Source: Planctomycetota bacterium
GTDB lineage: Bacteria > Planctomycetota > UBA1135 > UBA2386
DNA: 37,303 nucleotides
Assembly (NCBI GenBank): GCA_025459175.1
Contig: JALORC010000069.1
Span: 1-37,303, forward strand
Direction: 5' to 3'
The position numbers were made by a program, and so were the translations under genes. Shown here piece by piece: positions 7,487-13,900 of this stretch. The notes under the pieces were generated by a model, which saw nothing but the letters and a program-made list of their open reading frames with translations, made no database searches and was not told the origin of the DNA. How positions within the stretch are numbered: the stretch's first letter is position 1; each line of letters begins with the position of its first letter.

Positions 7487-7987
7487 GGGGAGCGGGGTCG
7501 GAACGCAGGGTGCGCAGCATGAAGTCGGCAGTTGGAGCAGGCGTTCTAGAGCCGACCGCTCGGGGTTCGTCCCGAGGTCGGCGCGAGCAACGTTGCGGAG
7601 GCCGGGAAAATGCATCAAATCGGCATCGCCGCCACGCCAAAGAACACTGACCACGTCGACGCGCAGCGACCGTGGCCGCGGGGAGAAACCCTGAGCCAGA
7701 CTACGCAGCGCGCGCTCGATGCGGTCGAGCTGTTCGGCCTCGACGCACCGTTCGGGTGCTGGATGCTGGGAGCGGGTCTTGACCTCGACGGCGATCAGAG
7801 TCCGGCGGCGCCGGATCAGCAGGTCGATCTCGCCGTCGTGGGTGCGCACGTTGCGATCGACCAGTCGGTAGCCGGCGGCGAGCAGCGCGCGGGTCGCGAG
7901 GTCCTCGCCGGAGCCCCCCAGGCGCGAGGGCGCGGTGCGGTTGGTGGGGGCTTCAGGCCTTCGGGGCGTCGGCGGCCGGGGCGTCAT
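6047..7987 (-). CDS. YraN-type nuclease domain fused in frame to a polyprenyl-phosphate sugar transferase
   Basis: A single open frame of 646 residues. Residues about 25-135 are a YraN/UPF0102 domain (PD-(D/E)XK fold): GEDLA at 27-31, GEIDLL with Asp55, and EVK at 68-70. Residues 168-646 are a complete sugar transferase like those of exosortase/PEP-CTERM-associated exopolysaccharide loci. It has about five membrane helices, a Rossmann-like CoA-binding domain (RVVVVGSSAEADQ), then the catalytic PF02397 domain with FFRQERTGQDGKPF, KFRTMRADAE, RLDEIPQ and DMSFVGPRPERP. It would transfer a sugar-1-phosphate onto undecaprenyl phosphate to begin glycan assembly. The 33-residue linker has no stop, so ribosomes that start at YraN must make the fusion. 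The ATG at 7987 overlaps the yajC end by 35 bp. Sequence error or independent internal initiation remain possible. Confidence 0.82.
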   Translation of the reverse strand: MTPRPPTPRRPEAPTNRTAPSRLGGSGEDLATRALLAAGYRLVDRNVRTHDGEIDLLIRRRRTLIAVEVKTRSQHPAPERCVEAEQLDRIERALRSLAQGFSPRPRSLRVDVVSVLWRGGDADLMHFPGLRNVARADLGTNPERSALERLLQLPTSCCAPCVPTPLPMPTLAEEIIPRRKLLLMLCETVLFMAVLLLGTSLPPLNARPVDLFTWSPELLRGLLTSFTIAVICQASLSYNDLYDWRTAQNRAELANRLVHAAGYALVMLGFLSLVAGPLFFLPGLSALNHATWKLIVLVVVAFGGVFLFRTAFHWFFYKWRFGERVVVVGSSAEADQLARMIVDSPMAGFELLGRIDEPNQAPLPVDPKSPPVLGNLDNLRQLCRDEGISRVVVALRERRGKVPVDRLLECRMDGVQIEEREAMYERLTGKLAVESMRPSYLIYGRGFAKDPLTMVMKRLLDIFAASVGLLLASPICLITAALVKFTSKGPVFFRQERTGQDGKPFHLIKFRTMRADAEKHSGPVWAQKNDSRVTSIGRILRLSRLDEIPQFLNILRGDMSFVGPRPERPHFVAQLQQEIPFYPLRHTVKPGLTGWAQVRHPYGASIDDAQEKLRFDLYYIKNMSLLFDLNIMLRTVSVILRGKGAR

Positions 7988-8408
7988 CGCGCTCCACCCG
8001 GCTGATGGCGACCCGATCGAACGTCATCTGCACCGCGTCGGCCCGCAGCAGCACCGTCTTGTCGGTCAGCTTGGTCACCACGCCGTGCATGCCGCCGACG
8101 GTGACCACCCGGTCGCCGACCTTGATCGACGACAGCAGGTTCATCTGCTCCTTGCGCCGCTTCTGCTCCGGGCGCAACACCATGAAGTACATCAGGCCCA
8201 TGAACACGGCCAGATACAGGTAGGTCTCCGGCCCGCCGCAGGCCTGCGGCGCCGCGGCCGGGTTCTGCGGGCCGTTCGGCGTGCGCACCTCGGCTCCGCC
8301 CGGCGCCAACGGCGCGGCGGGCGCGTCGCCGCCGGTCTTCGGTTCCTGGGTCAGCGGGAGGGCGAACGACAGCGGGATCAGGAACGACGGCGAGGACAGC
8401 ATCGGCAT
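7953..8408 (-). CDS. yajC: YajC, Sec translocon accessory subunit
   Basis: A 151-residue YajC-family protein, the small membrane partner of SecDF-YidC in protein export. The hallmark is one transmembrane helix (YLYLAVFMGLMYFMVLRP, about residues 63-80) followed by the basic EQKRRKEQ. The cytoplasmic domain contains IKVGDRVVTVGGMHGVV and KTVLLRADAVQMTFDRVAISRV. It is longer than usual: the N-terminus has a signal-like hydrophobic stretch and an Ala/Pro/Gly-rich linker (about 20-60). The ATG at 8408 is used; an ATG two codons later (8402) is equally possible. Unusually, secD/secF are not adjacent. Instead it heads a leftward operon with the YraN-sugar transferase frame, whose start overlaps its end by 35 bp. 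Confidence 0.92.
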   Translation of the reverse strand: MPMLSSPSFLIPLSFALPLTQEPKTGGDAPAAPLAPGGAEVRTPNGPQNPAAAPQACGGPETYLYLAVFMGLMYFMVLRPEQKRRKEQMNLLSSIKVGDRVVTVGGMHGVVTKLTDKTVLLRADAVQMTFDRVAISRVERDDAPAADAPKA

Positions 8409-8438
8409 CCGGGTTCGGGTCGGCAGAAAGGGGCGAGC

Positions 8439-8444
8439 AGTATA
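8439..8444 (-). promoter_or_regulatory. Candidate -10 element for the yajC operon
   Basis: Read leftward, TATACT lies 30 bp upstream of the yajC ATG, a good match to a sigma-70 -10 hexamer in otherwise GC-rich DNA. With a 17-bp spacer the -35 position reads TGCAAC, a poor match. The divergent mnmA gene starts 69 bp away, so its own promoter must share this gap. Confidence 0.35.
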
Positions 8445-8512
8445 GGGACCGGACCCGTTGCGTTGCAGCCAAAGCCCGGCATCCTGTGCGCCCTTCCCAC
8501 GGATTCCGTCCC

Positions 8513-9574
8513 ATGCGAGTGCTGGTAGCGATGTCGGGTGGTGTCGACAGCAGCGTCGCGGCGTGGCTGCTGCAGCAGCAGGGCCACGACGTGGTCGGCG
8601 TGTTCATGCGCAACGGGGTCGCCGGCAAGTCGGCGCAGGAGAAGTCGTGTTGTTCGGCCAGCGACGCACGCGACGCGGCCGTGGTGGCGGATCGGTTGGG
8701 CATACCGTTCTATGCGGTGGACTACGCGGCCGAGTTCGGGGCCCTGATGGATCACTTCGCCTCGGAGTACCGCCGCGGGCGCACTCCGAACCCCTGTGTG
8801 CTGTGCAACCAGCAGCTCAAATTCGGGCACCTGTTCGGGCTCGCGGACGATGTTGGTGCACAAGCCGTCGCGACCGGCCACTACGCGAAGGTCGAGGCGG
8901 GCGAGCTGCGGGTCGCGCGCGATCGGCAGAAGGACCAGACCTACTACCTGTTCGGGGTGCCGCGGCCGGCGCTGTTGCGGACCATGTTCCCGCTCGGCGA
9001 CCTGACCAAGGCCGAGGTGCGGCAGCTGGCGGCCGGGGCCGGGCTGGCGACCGCCGACAAGCCCGAGTCGATGGAGATCTGCTTCGTGACCAGCGGCGAC
9101 TATCGCGACGTCGTGCGCGCCCGCGGCGGCACCGGCCGGCCGGGCCGGTTCGTCGATCGCAGCGGCCGCGAACTCGGCCGGCACGACGGCATCGACGGCT
9201 TCACGATCGGCCAGCGCAAGGGTCTGCCGGCGTTGGGCGCGCCGCACTACGTGGCGGCGATCGATCCGGGCAGCGGCGATGTGACGCTGGTGCCGCGCGA
9301 CGGCGTGCAGCAGACCGCGATGTTCGTCGCCGGGGTGCGCTGGCTGGTCGACGCGCCGCCGGACGGGGCGGCGCTGCCGGCGCAGGTCAAGGTCCGGGCC
9401 CGGCATGAACCGGTGGCGGCCACGCTGGTCGCGCACGGCGACGGGCTGCGGGCCGAGTTCGCGGCCCCGGTGGCGGCGATCACGCCCGGCCAGGCGGCGG
9501 TGTTCTACGACGGCGATCGGGTGCTCGGCGGCGGTTGGATCGAGGCCGTCGACGTGCCCGCGGCGACCGGCTGA
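8513..9574 (+). CDS. mnmA: tRNA-specific 2-thiouridylase MnmA
   Basis: This 353-residue enzyme inserts sulfur at U34 of Lys, Glu and Gln tRNAs. The N-terminal PP-loop is MSGGVDSS (7-14). The catalytic nucleophile is Cys98 in NPCVLCNQQLKFG and the persulfide-carrying second cysteine is Cys190 in ESMEICFV; GHYA and DQTYYLF are further family blocks. The central and C-terminal beta-barrel domains are present (FTIGQRKGL, ITPGQAAVFYDGDRVLGGGWI). Length and order match bacterial MnmA. The ATG at 8513 is preferred over an in-frame GTG at 8486 because the PP-loop protein normally begins directly with RVLVAMSGG. It is divergent from yajC and convergent with the HU gene. Confidence 0.96.
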   Translation: MRVLVAMSGGVDSSVAAWLLQQQGHDVVGVFMRNGVAGKSAQEKSCCSASDARDAAVVADRLGIPFYAVDYAAEFGALMDHFASEYRRGRTPNPCVLCNQQLKFGHLFGLADDVGAQAVATGHYAKVEAGELRVARDRQKDQTYYLFGVPRPALLRTMFPLGDLTKAEVRQLAAGAGLATADKPESMEICFVTSGDYRDVVRARGGTGRPGRFVDRSGRELGRHDGIDGFTIGQRKGLPALGAPHYVAAIDPGSGDVTLVPRDGVQQTAMFVAGVRWLVDAPPDGAALPAQVKVRARHEPVAATLVAHGDGLRAEFAAPVAAITPGQAAVFYDGDRVLGGGWIEAVDVPAATG

Positions 9575-9605
9575 CGATCGCTTCCCCCGTTCGCGCGCCG
9601 GTCGG

Positions 9606-9881
9606 TCAGACGCTCTCCTTCAGCGACGCGCCGGCGCGGAAGCCGACCGTCTTCGACGCCTTGATCTGGATCGGCTGGTTGGTCTGCGGGTTGCGGCCCA
9701 GGCGGGCCTTGCGGTTCTTCACCGCGAAGGTGCCGAAGCCGACGATCTGCACCTCCTTGTCCTTCTTCAGGCCCTTCTGGATCGACGCGATCACCGCGTT
9801 GACCGCGCGCTCGGCGTGCGCCTTGCTGCACTCGGCGCCGAGCTGCTTCTGGACTTCGTGGACGAGGTCTGCCTTGTTCAT
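9606..9881 (-). CDS. HU-family nucleoid DNA-binding protein
   Basis: A 91-residue HU/IHF-type protein that bends and compacts DNA as a dimer. MNKADLVHEVQKQLG is the usual first helix. The dimer core contains VQIVGFGTFAVKNRKARLGRNPQTNQPI, and the DNA-binding arm tip is RNPQTNQPI with the signature proline. The C-terminus KTVGFRAGASLKESV is typical. Length fits HU rather than a fused variant. The ATG at 9881 is certain from the family N-terminus. It is monocistronic, with a good promoter upstream and a 19-bp inverted repeat beyond that. HU and IHF subunits cannot be told apart with certainty; HU is more likely. Confidence 0.95.
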   Translation of the reverse strand: MNKADLVHEVQKQLGAECSKAHAERAVNAVIASIQKGLKKDKEVQIVGFGTFAVKNRKARLGRNPQTNQPIQIKASKTVGFRAGASLKESV

Positions 9882-9942
9882 GGTCGTGCTGCGGGTTGCT
9901 CTCGGACCGGGGCGCGGTTCGCCCGTCGCTCGAGGGCGGGGG

Positions 9943-9972
9943 ACTCTACGCACCCGGAACCGACGGTGGCAA
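9943..9972 (-). promoter_or_regulatory. Promoter of the HU gene (TTGCCA - 18 bp - TAGAGT)
   Basis: Read leftward, TTGCCA (9967-9972) is separated by exactly 18 bp from TAGAGT (9943-9948), about 62 bp upstream of the HU ATG. This is a close match to a sigma-70 promoter in GC-rich DNA. The -10 resembles TAG-type elements found before other genes in this window. Confidence 0.6.
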
Positions 9973-10003
9973 GGCGCGGCTGTTCGGCGGGCGCAGATGC
10001 CGG

Positions 10004-10022
10004 AGCGGCCGCCGCGGCCGCT
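10004..10022. repeat. 19-bp inverted repeat upstream of the HU promoter
   Basis: Nine-base arms AGCGGCCGC and GCGGCCGCT are separated by one C, a perfect dyad. It lies 32 bp upstream of the HU -35 and 126 bp before the divergent lipoprotein start, so it could be a regulator site for either gene. GC-only sequence makes chance dyads more likely here. Confidence 0.35.
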
Positions 10023-10147
10023 GGTCCGCCGCCGCGCGCCGGCGGGCCGGTGGGACGAACTTCGCTCAAGTCGTCGGTGGCAACGGTCGATGTGGAGGCA
10101 CAACGGGGCGTTCGCCCCATGCACCCCCGAACTCGACGGAGAATGCC

Positions 10148-10960
10148 ATGAGGATCGCGGCCATCGGCGCCACCTTGCTGCTCGCCCTGCAGTCTTGCTC
10201 GACGACCCAGACCGGATCGGAGAGCCCGTACGTCCAGCCCAACTCGTTGATGGCCGGTGAGATCACCCGCCGCGTCGAGCAGATTCCCTATCAGCATCGC
10301 GACGAGCTGCTGCAGAACCTGCTGTGGCTGTCGCAGTCGGGCGAGCAGACGATCCCGGCGCTGCTGACCGGGCTGCAGCACGAGAACCCGAAGGTGCGCA
10401 GCTCGTGCGCGTGGGTGCTCGGGCGGTTGCGCGACCACCGCACGGTGCCGAATCTGCAGGCGGCGATGCGCGACAGCGAGCCGACGGTGCGCATGGAGTG
10501 CGCGCGCACGCTGGTGCTGCTCGGTGACCTGACGTGGTCGCCGAACCTCATCGAAGGTCTCGACAGCGAGCGCAAGGAAGTGCGCTACCTGTGCCACGAG
10601 GCGCTGAAGAGCTCGACCGGTCACGACTTCGGCTACGACCACCTGAACCAGAACGACGGCGATCTGAAGCGGTCGGTGCTGCGCTGGCGGCAGTGGTGGA
10701 GCGACTACTCGGGCGACACGCTGTTCGCGCAGTCGTACCAGGAGCGCTACCACCTGGAGCCGCAGGTCGCCGCTCCCGCCGGTGAGACGCAGATGACCGG
10801 CAGCGGCATGGTGCCGGCCCAGGACGCGACGCCGAACCCGGCCCAGCAGGCCGCCCCGGCCGACCCGCAGACGCCGTTCCAGGTGGTGCCGACGCCGGAC
10901 GGTGGCGCCGCTCGCACCGAAGGCAGCCAGCCGAACCCCGACGGCGGCAACCGCCGCTGA
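10148..10960 (+). CDS. HEAT-repeat lipoprotein of unknown function
   Basis: A 270-residue predicted lipoprotein. The signal peptide ends in lipobox LQSC, so Cys17 should be lipid-modified after export. Residues about 55-160 form HEAT-like helical pairs. Examples are LLQNLLWLSQSGEQTIPALL, HENPKVRSSCAWVLGRLRD and SEPTVRMECARTLVLLGD, with the usual pattern of a conserved Arg and Leu per repeat. Such repeats act as protein-binding scaffolds. The last 80 residues are a low-complexity Pro/Ala/Gln/Gly tail. The ATG at 10148 gives the clean signal peptide. The 266-bp gap before it is shared with the divergent HU gene. No enzyme motif is visible, so no specific function is proposed. Confidence 0.78.
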   Translation: MRIAAIGATLLLALQSCSTTQTGSESPYVQPNSLMAGEITRRVEQIPYQHRDELLQNLLWLSQSGEQTIPALLTGLQHENPKVRSSCAWVLGRLRDHRTVPNLQAAMRDSEPTVRMECARTLVLLGDLTWSPNLIEGLDSERKEVRYLCHEALKSSTGHDFGYDHLNQNDGDLKRSVLRWRQWWSDYSGDTLFAQSYQERYHLEPQVAAPAGETQMTGSGMVPAQDATPNPAQQAAPADPQTPFQVVPTPDGGAARTEGSQPNPDGGNRR

Positions 10961-11007
10961 GCGACAGCCGGCCGGTGGGACCGGGTTCCTTCGTCCGCGG
11001 TCGGCGC

Positions 11008-11013
11008 TAGACT
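11008..11013 (+). promoter_or_regulatory. Candidate -10 element before the prepilin gene
   Basis: TAGACT lies 40 bp upstream of the prepilin ATG, in a GCTAGACT context. The -35 position is weak (GTTCCT with a 17-bp spacer). The same TAGACT hexamer occurs before the ABC transporter gene, which is the main reason to list it. Confidence 0.3.
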
Positions 11014-11052
11014 GCGTCGACCCCTCGAACCCCTTGTCCCTGGAATAGCACG

Positions 11053-11694
11053 ATGCGACGCGTCCCGTCCGGCTTCACCTTGATCGAGCTGATGATCGTC
11101 ATCAGCATCATCGGCGTCCTCGCCGCGGTGTTGTTGCCGCGCCTGCTCGAGACCCAGAGCGCCGCCAATGCGTCGGCGGACGCGCTGCAGATGCGGACCC
11201 ACTTCACGTGGTTCACCGATTACCAGCGCCGCCACGACGGGTTCATGCCGACCGAGGGCGGCTACAAGTTCGTGCTGTCGACGTGGACGTCGAAGCAGTT
11301 CGACCACACGCCCGAGAACCTCGACAAGTACTTCACGCCGGGCAACAAGGACCCGTACTGGAAGGGAGTTCGCCTGCGCATGGCGAAGAATGAGGATCCG
11401 TGGCCGGACCTCAACAGCACGACCTCGGAGGACACGCACTACGTCGGCCGCGCGAAGAAAGAGATCCGCTCCGCGCGCGGCGCCACCGAGGCGCTGATGG
11501 CCAACGACAACGAGGGCATCTGGAACCACGACGACGGCACCATCAACGTGTTGTTCGCCGACGGCAACGTGCGCACCTACAGCTACCAGATGCTGCAGCA
11601 GACGTTCACGGTCGGCGATCTCGACAAGGCCAACCCGATCGTCACCTACGGCCCGAACTCGCCGATCGAGCCGTGCCGCAAGCTGGACAACTGA
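11053..11694 (+). CDS. Type IV prepilin-like protein with H-X9-DG type C-terminal motif
   Basis: A 213-residue protein with a class III signal: MRRVPSG then FTLIELMIVISIIGVLAAV. Prepilin peptidase would cut after Gly7, and Glu12 is the conserved +5 glutamate. The hydrophobic helix (8-30) would anchor it or pack it in a filament. The C-terminal half contains NHDDGTINVLFADGNVRTY, matching the H-X9-DG type motif of the expanded prepilin-like families (DUF1559-like) in Planctomycetota. No pilus or type II secretion machinery is nearby, so its assembly partner is unknown. It is convergent with the exported protein gene, with a 39-bp gap that can form a GGCCGC/GCGGCC hairpin at 11709-11726. Confidence 0.85.
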   Translation: MRRVPSGFTLIELMIVISIIGVLAAVLLPRLLETQSAANASADALQMRTHFTWFTDYQRRHDGFMPTEGGYKFVLSTWTSKQFDHTPENLDKYFTPGNKDPYWKGVRLRMAKNEDPWPDLNSTTSEDTHYVGRAKKEIRSARGATEALMANDNEGIWNHDDGTINVLFADGNVRTYSYQMLQQTFTVGDLDKANPIVTYGPNSPIEPCRKLDN

Positions 11695-11733
11695 TCGGCG
11701 TGAGTCGAGGCCGCGCGGGAGCGGCCGGCGATT

Positions 11734-12810
11734 TCAGAAGAAGCCCATCACCGGCACCGAGTTGCTGATCGAGCCGGTGGCCGCGGTCTGGCTGGTGCTG
11801 TTGACGATGCGCACCGCCGGGATCGGCACCGGCCCGGGTGGCGGCGTCACCACCGTCACCGCGTCGCTGAACGACATCGCGACGTTGCCGAGGTCGATGG
11901 CCCCGGCCTGGCACCACAGCCGGAAGCCGGGCGGCAGCTGCGGCAGCGTCAGGCTGCCGTCGTAGCTGCCGGTCGCGGTCATCGTGCCGGGCAGGCTGGC
12001 CCAGATCTCGGCGGTGCTCCAGAACGAGCAGTCGCTGCGCAGCGGCCACGGCGAGCCGTCGACGCCCGAGCCGAGCATCACGAAGGCGCGGGTCTGGCCG
12101 TTGCCGGTGTCGGCCACCCCGTCGCGGATCGAGACGTCGAGCCGGCTCGCGGTGGCCAGGCGCCAGAGCGTCATCGCCGAGTAGCACTCGGCGGTCGCCC
12201 CCGGCGCCGGGCAGCCCTGGAAGGTGCGGAAGCCCGGCTGCTCGGCGCGGCCATCGGCATAGTTCTCGTGCGCATCGAGGAAGATGCTGAGGTTCTGGTT
12301 GGCGCCGGTGGCGGTCTGGTTGCCGAACACCTGCACGTCGACGCAGAGGGTGCCGCCCTGCGGCGGCACCAGGAACGGCAGCTGGTACGGAATCGTCAGG
12401 TCGAAGGTCGGCGCCGGATCCTGGGTCGGGCGATTGGTGGCCGGGAACGTCAGCAGCGTGCGCGGCAGCACGGTGGTGGGGTTGCTGCCGACGTTGTTGG
12501 CGAACGTCGTCGACGCCTGCGTCGGCAGGTTCGGCGCCATCGACAGCGTCACCGACAGGTCGCTCTGGAACGCGGCGATCTGGCCGCGCACGCCGGTCGC
12601 GTCGCGGCGATAGGCGTGGCCGCGGATCAGCGTGCCGCCCGGCACGTCGCTGTGCAGCGTCTGCATGCGGGCGCTGGCGCGACCGAGCGGGAAGTGGGTG
12701 AACGAGTTGCCTTCGAGGCCCGCGCGATCGCTCGGGGACACGGCGGCGATCTGGGCCAGCGCGAGGCTCTGCAGCGACAACGAAACCAGGAACGGACGGT
12801 GCTTCGACAT
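11734..12810 (-). CDS. Exported protein of unknown function
   Basis: This 358-residue protein begins MSKHRPFLVSLSLQSLALAQIAAVSP, a plausible Sec signal peptide. The rest is rich in Thr, Ser, Pro, Gly and short hydrophobic strands, with few lysines, typical of secreted beta-rich proteins. Candidate structural cysteines occur in GGTLCVDVQV, FQGCPAPGATAECYSAM, SDCSFW and RLWCQAG. No known domain or catalytic motif was recognised. The ATG at 12810 was chosen over a more upstream in-frame codon because AAGGAG sits 5 nt before it and the signal peptide follows. It is divergent from the ATP synthase operon. Confidence 0.72.
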   Translation of the reverse strand: MSKHRPFLVSLSLQSLALAQIAAVSPSDRAGLEGNSFTHFPLGRASARMQTLHSDVPGGTLIRGHAYRRDATGVRGQIAAFQSDLSVTLSMAPNLPTQASTTFANNVGSNPTTVLPRTLLTFPATNRPTQDPAPTFDLTIPYQLPFLVPPQGGTLCVDVQVFGNQTATGANQNLSIFLDAHENYADGRAEQPGFRTFQGCPAPGATAECYSAMTLWRLATASRLDVSIRDGVADTGNGQTRAFVMLGSGVDGSPWPLRSDCSFWSTAEIWASLPGTMTATGSYDGSLTLPQLPPGFRLWCQAGAIDLGNVAMSFSDAVTVVTPPPGPVPIPAVRIVNSTSQTAATGSISNSVPVMGFF

Positions 12811-12917
12811 GAGTTCTCCTTCGCGGCCGGTCGGACCATCCGAACGCGGCTGCCCCATAGGGGAATCTCGCGGCGCAATTCCGACCGGCGAGGCCAAGAA
12901 AAATGCGCAGCGTGTCG

Positions 12918-12947
12918 TTGCGCCCGGTCGCTCGGGCTCGCTAGCAT
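12918..12947 (+). promoter_or_regulatory. Candidate promoter of the ATP synthase operon (TTGCGC - 18 bp - TAGCAT)
   Basis: TTGCGC at 12918-12923 and TAGCAT at 12942-12947 are 18 bp apart, the same spacing as the HU promoter. The -10 ends 37 bp before the atpZ ATG. It is the best promoter-like pair in the 174-bp divergent gap. Matches are partial (TTG at -35; TA..AT-like at -10). Confidence 0.42.
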
Positions 12948-12984
12948 GCTCGCCCCTCGTCGACGTCGCTTGCATGCGGTGGGG

Positions 12985-13260
12985 ATGAGCAACCCGACTC
13001 CAACTCCTGGTGCCAGCGGCCGACCGCAGAGCAATCGCGCTCTGGGGGCGGGGCTGACGCTGGCGGTCAGCGTCGTGTTGTCAGCCTACGGCGGGCTGTG
13101 GCTCGACGCTCGGTTCGGCACCAAACCCTGGTTGCTGCTGCTGTGCGTCGGCTTCGGCATCGTTGGTGGCATCCTGCATCTGATCCGCGTGCTGGCGCCC
13201 GAACTCTGGCCGTTCGGGAAGTTGCCGAAGGGTGGTGGTTCACACCCGCCATCGGCTTGA
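12985..13260 (+). CDS. AtpZ-like small membrane protein (ATPase gene 1 family)
   Basis: A 91-residue protein with two transmembrane helices (about 20-40 and 49-70) and the family pattern YGGLWLDARFGTKPWLLLLCVGFGIVGG. It is first in the ATP synthase operon, where AtpZ-type proteins (ATPase_gene1) normally sit with AtpI. AtpZ/AtpI are thought to help c-ring assembly and possibly Mg2+/Ca2+ movement. The ATG at 12985 is preceded by a GGTGGGG that may serve as ribosome binding site. The N-terminus is Pro/Thr-rich and the C-terminus is a short polar tail. Confidence 0.8.
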   Translation: MSNPTPTPGASGRPQSNRALGAGLTLAVSVVLSAYGGLWLDARFGTKPWLLLLCVGFGIVGGILHLIRVLAPELWPFGKLPKGGGSHPPSA

Positions 13261-13280
13261 TCGCTCGACGACTCACAGTT

Positions 13281-13320
13281 CGCTGCCCAAACCCGCTCGC
13301 TGCCCAAACCCGCTCGCTGC
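13281..13320. repeat. Short tandem repeat (17-bp unit) between atpZ and the atpI-like gene
   Basis: The 17-bp unit CGCTGCCCAAACCCGCT occurs twice head-to-tail (13281-13297, 13298-13314), followed by a partial third copy (to 13320). It fills much of the 70-bp gap before the atpI-like GTG. It may be a slippage product or affect translation of the next gene. Confidence 0.6.
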
Positions 13321-13330
13321 AACGCCCTTC

Positions 13331-13894
13331 GTGTCCCGCGCCGTGACTGCCCCGCTGCCCTCACCCCGCCCGCTCGATGTCGCATCGGCGGATGTGGTGT
13401 CGTCGCCGGTGTTGATCACCGCGTTCGTGCGCGGTGCGGTGCTGGCGATGGCGCTCGCGGTCTCGGTGTGGGCGCTCGGTGTGCTGCCGGCCGGCCTCGA
13501 GGCCTGGGTCGCCTACGGCTGCGGCGCCGCGCTGCTGGCCACGGGACTCGCACTGGTGCTGCATGGCCGCTTCCTCGATCGGCGCGCGCTCGCCAGCTTG
13601 CGCGGCGATCCGCGGTTGATGGCAGGAAGACTGCAGGGGCTGATGGCCGCCGCGCTGATGCTCAAGCTGGCCACGGTCACGATCGGCGTGCTCGTGCTGC
13701 GGTCACAGGGCGTGAAATTCCAAGAGGTGGCAGCCTTTGCCGTCGCGTTCGCGGCGGCATCCCTGGTCTGCCAGGTGACTGCGGCCGGCACGCTGGTGCG
13801 GGCGATGTCCCGAGCTGCCCGACCGGCGGCTGCGACACGCTCGACCGGTGCCAGCCAGACCAGTATCGATCGACCGACCGCCGGACCTTCGTAG
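13331..13894 (+). CDS. AtpI-like membrane protein of the ATP synthase operon
   Basis: A 187-residue protein with four predicted transmembrane helices (about residues 28-50, 58-78, 97-118 and 128-150) and an Ala/Arg/Ser/Thr-rich tail. Position between atpZ and atpB, size and topology match ATP synthase protein I, an accessory factor for c-ring assembly. Sequence similarity in this family is low, so the call leans on context. The GTG at 13331 (VSRAVTAPLPSP) is chosen; a GTG at 13343 is also possible. A more upstream start would overlap atpZ and add residues encoded by the tandem repeat. It ends 6 bp before the atpB start. Confidence 0.62.
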   Translation: MSRAVTAPLPSPRPLDVASADVVSSPVLITAFVRGAVLAMALAVSVWALGVLPAGLEAWVAYGCGAALLATGLALVLHGRFLDRRALASLRGDPRLMAGRLQGLMAAALMLKLATVTIGVLVLRSQGVKFQEVAAFAVAFAAASLVCQVTAAGTLVRAMSRAARPAAATRSTGASQTSIDRPTAGPS

Positions 13895-13900
13895 TCGAAC

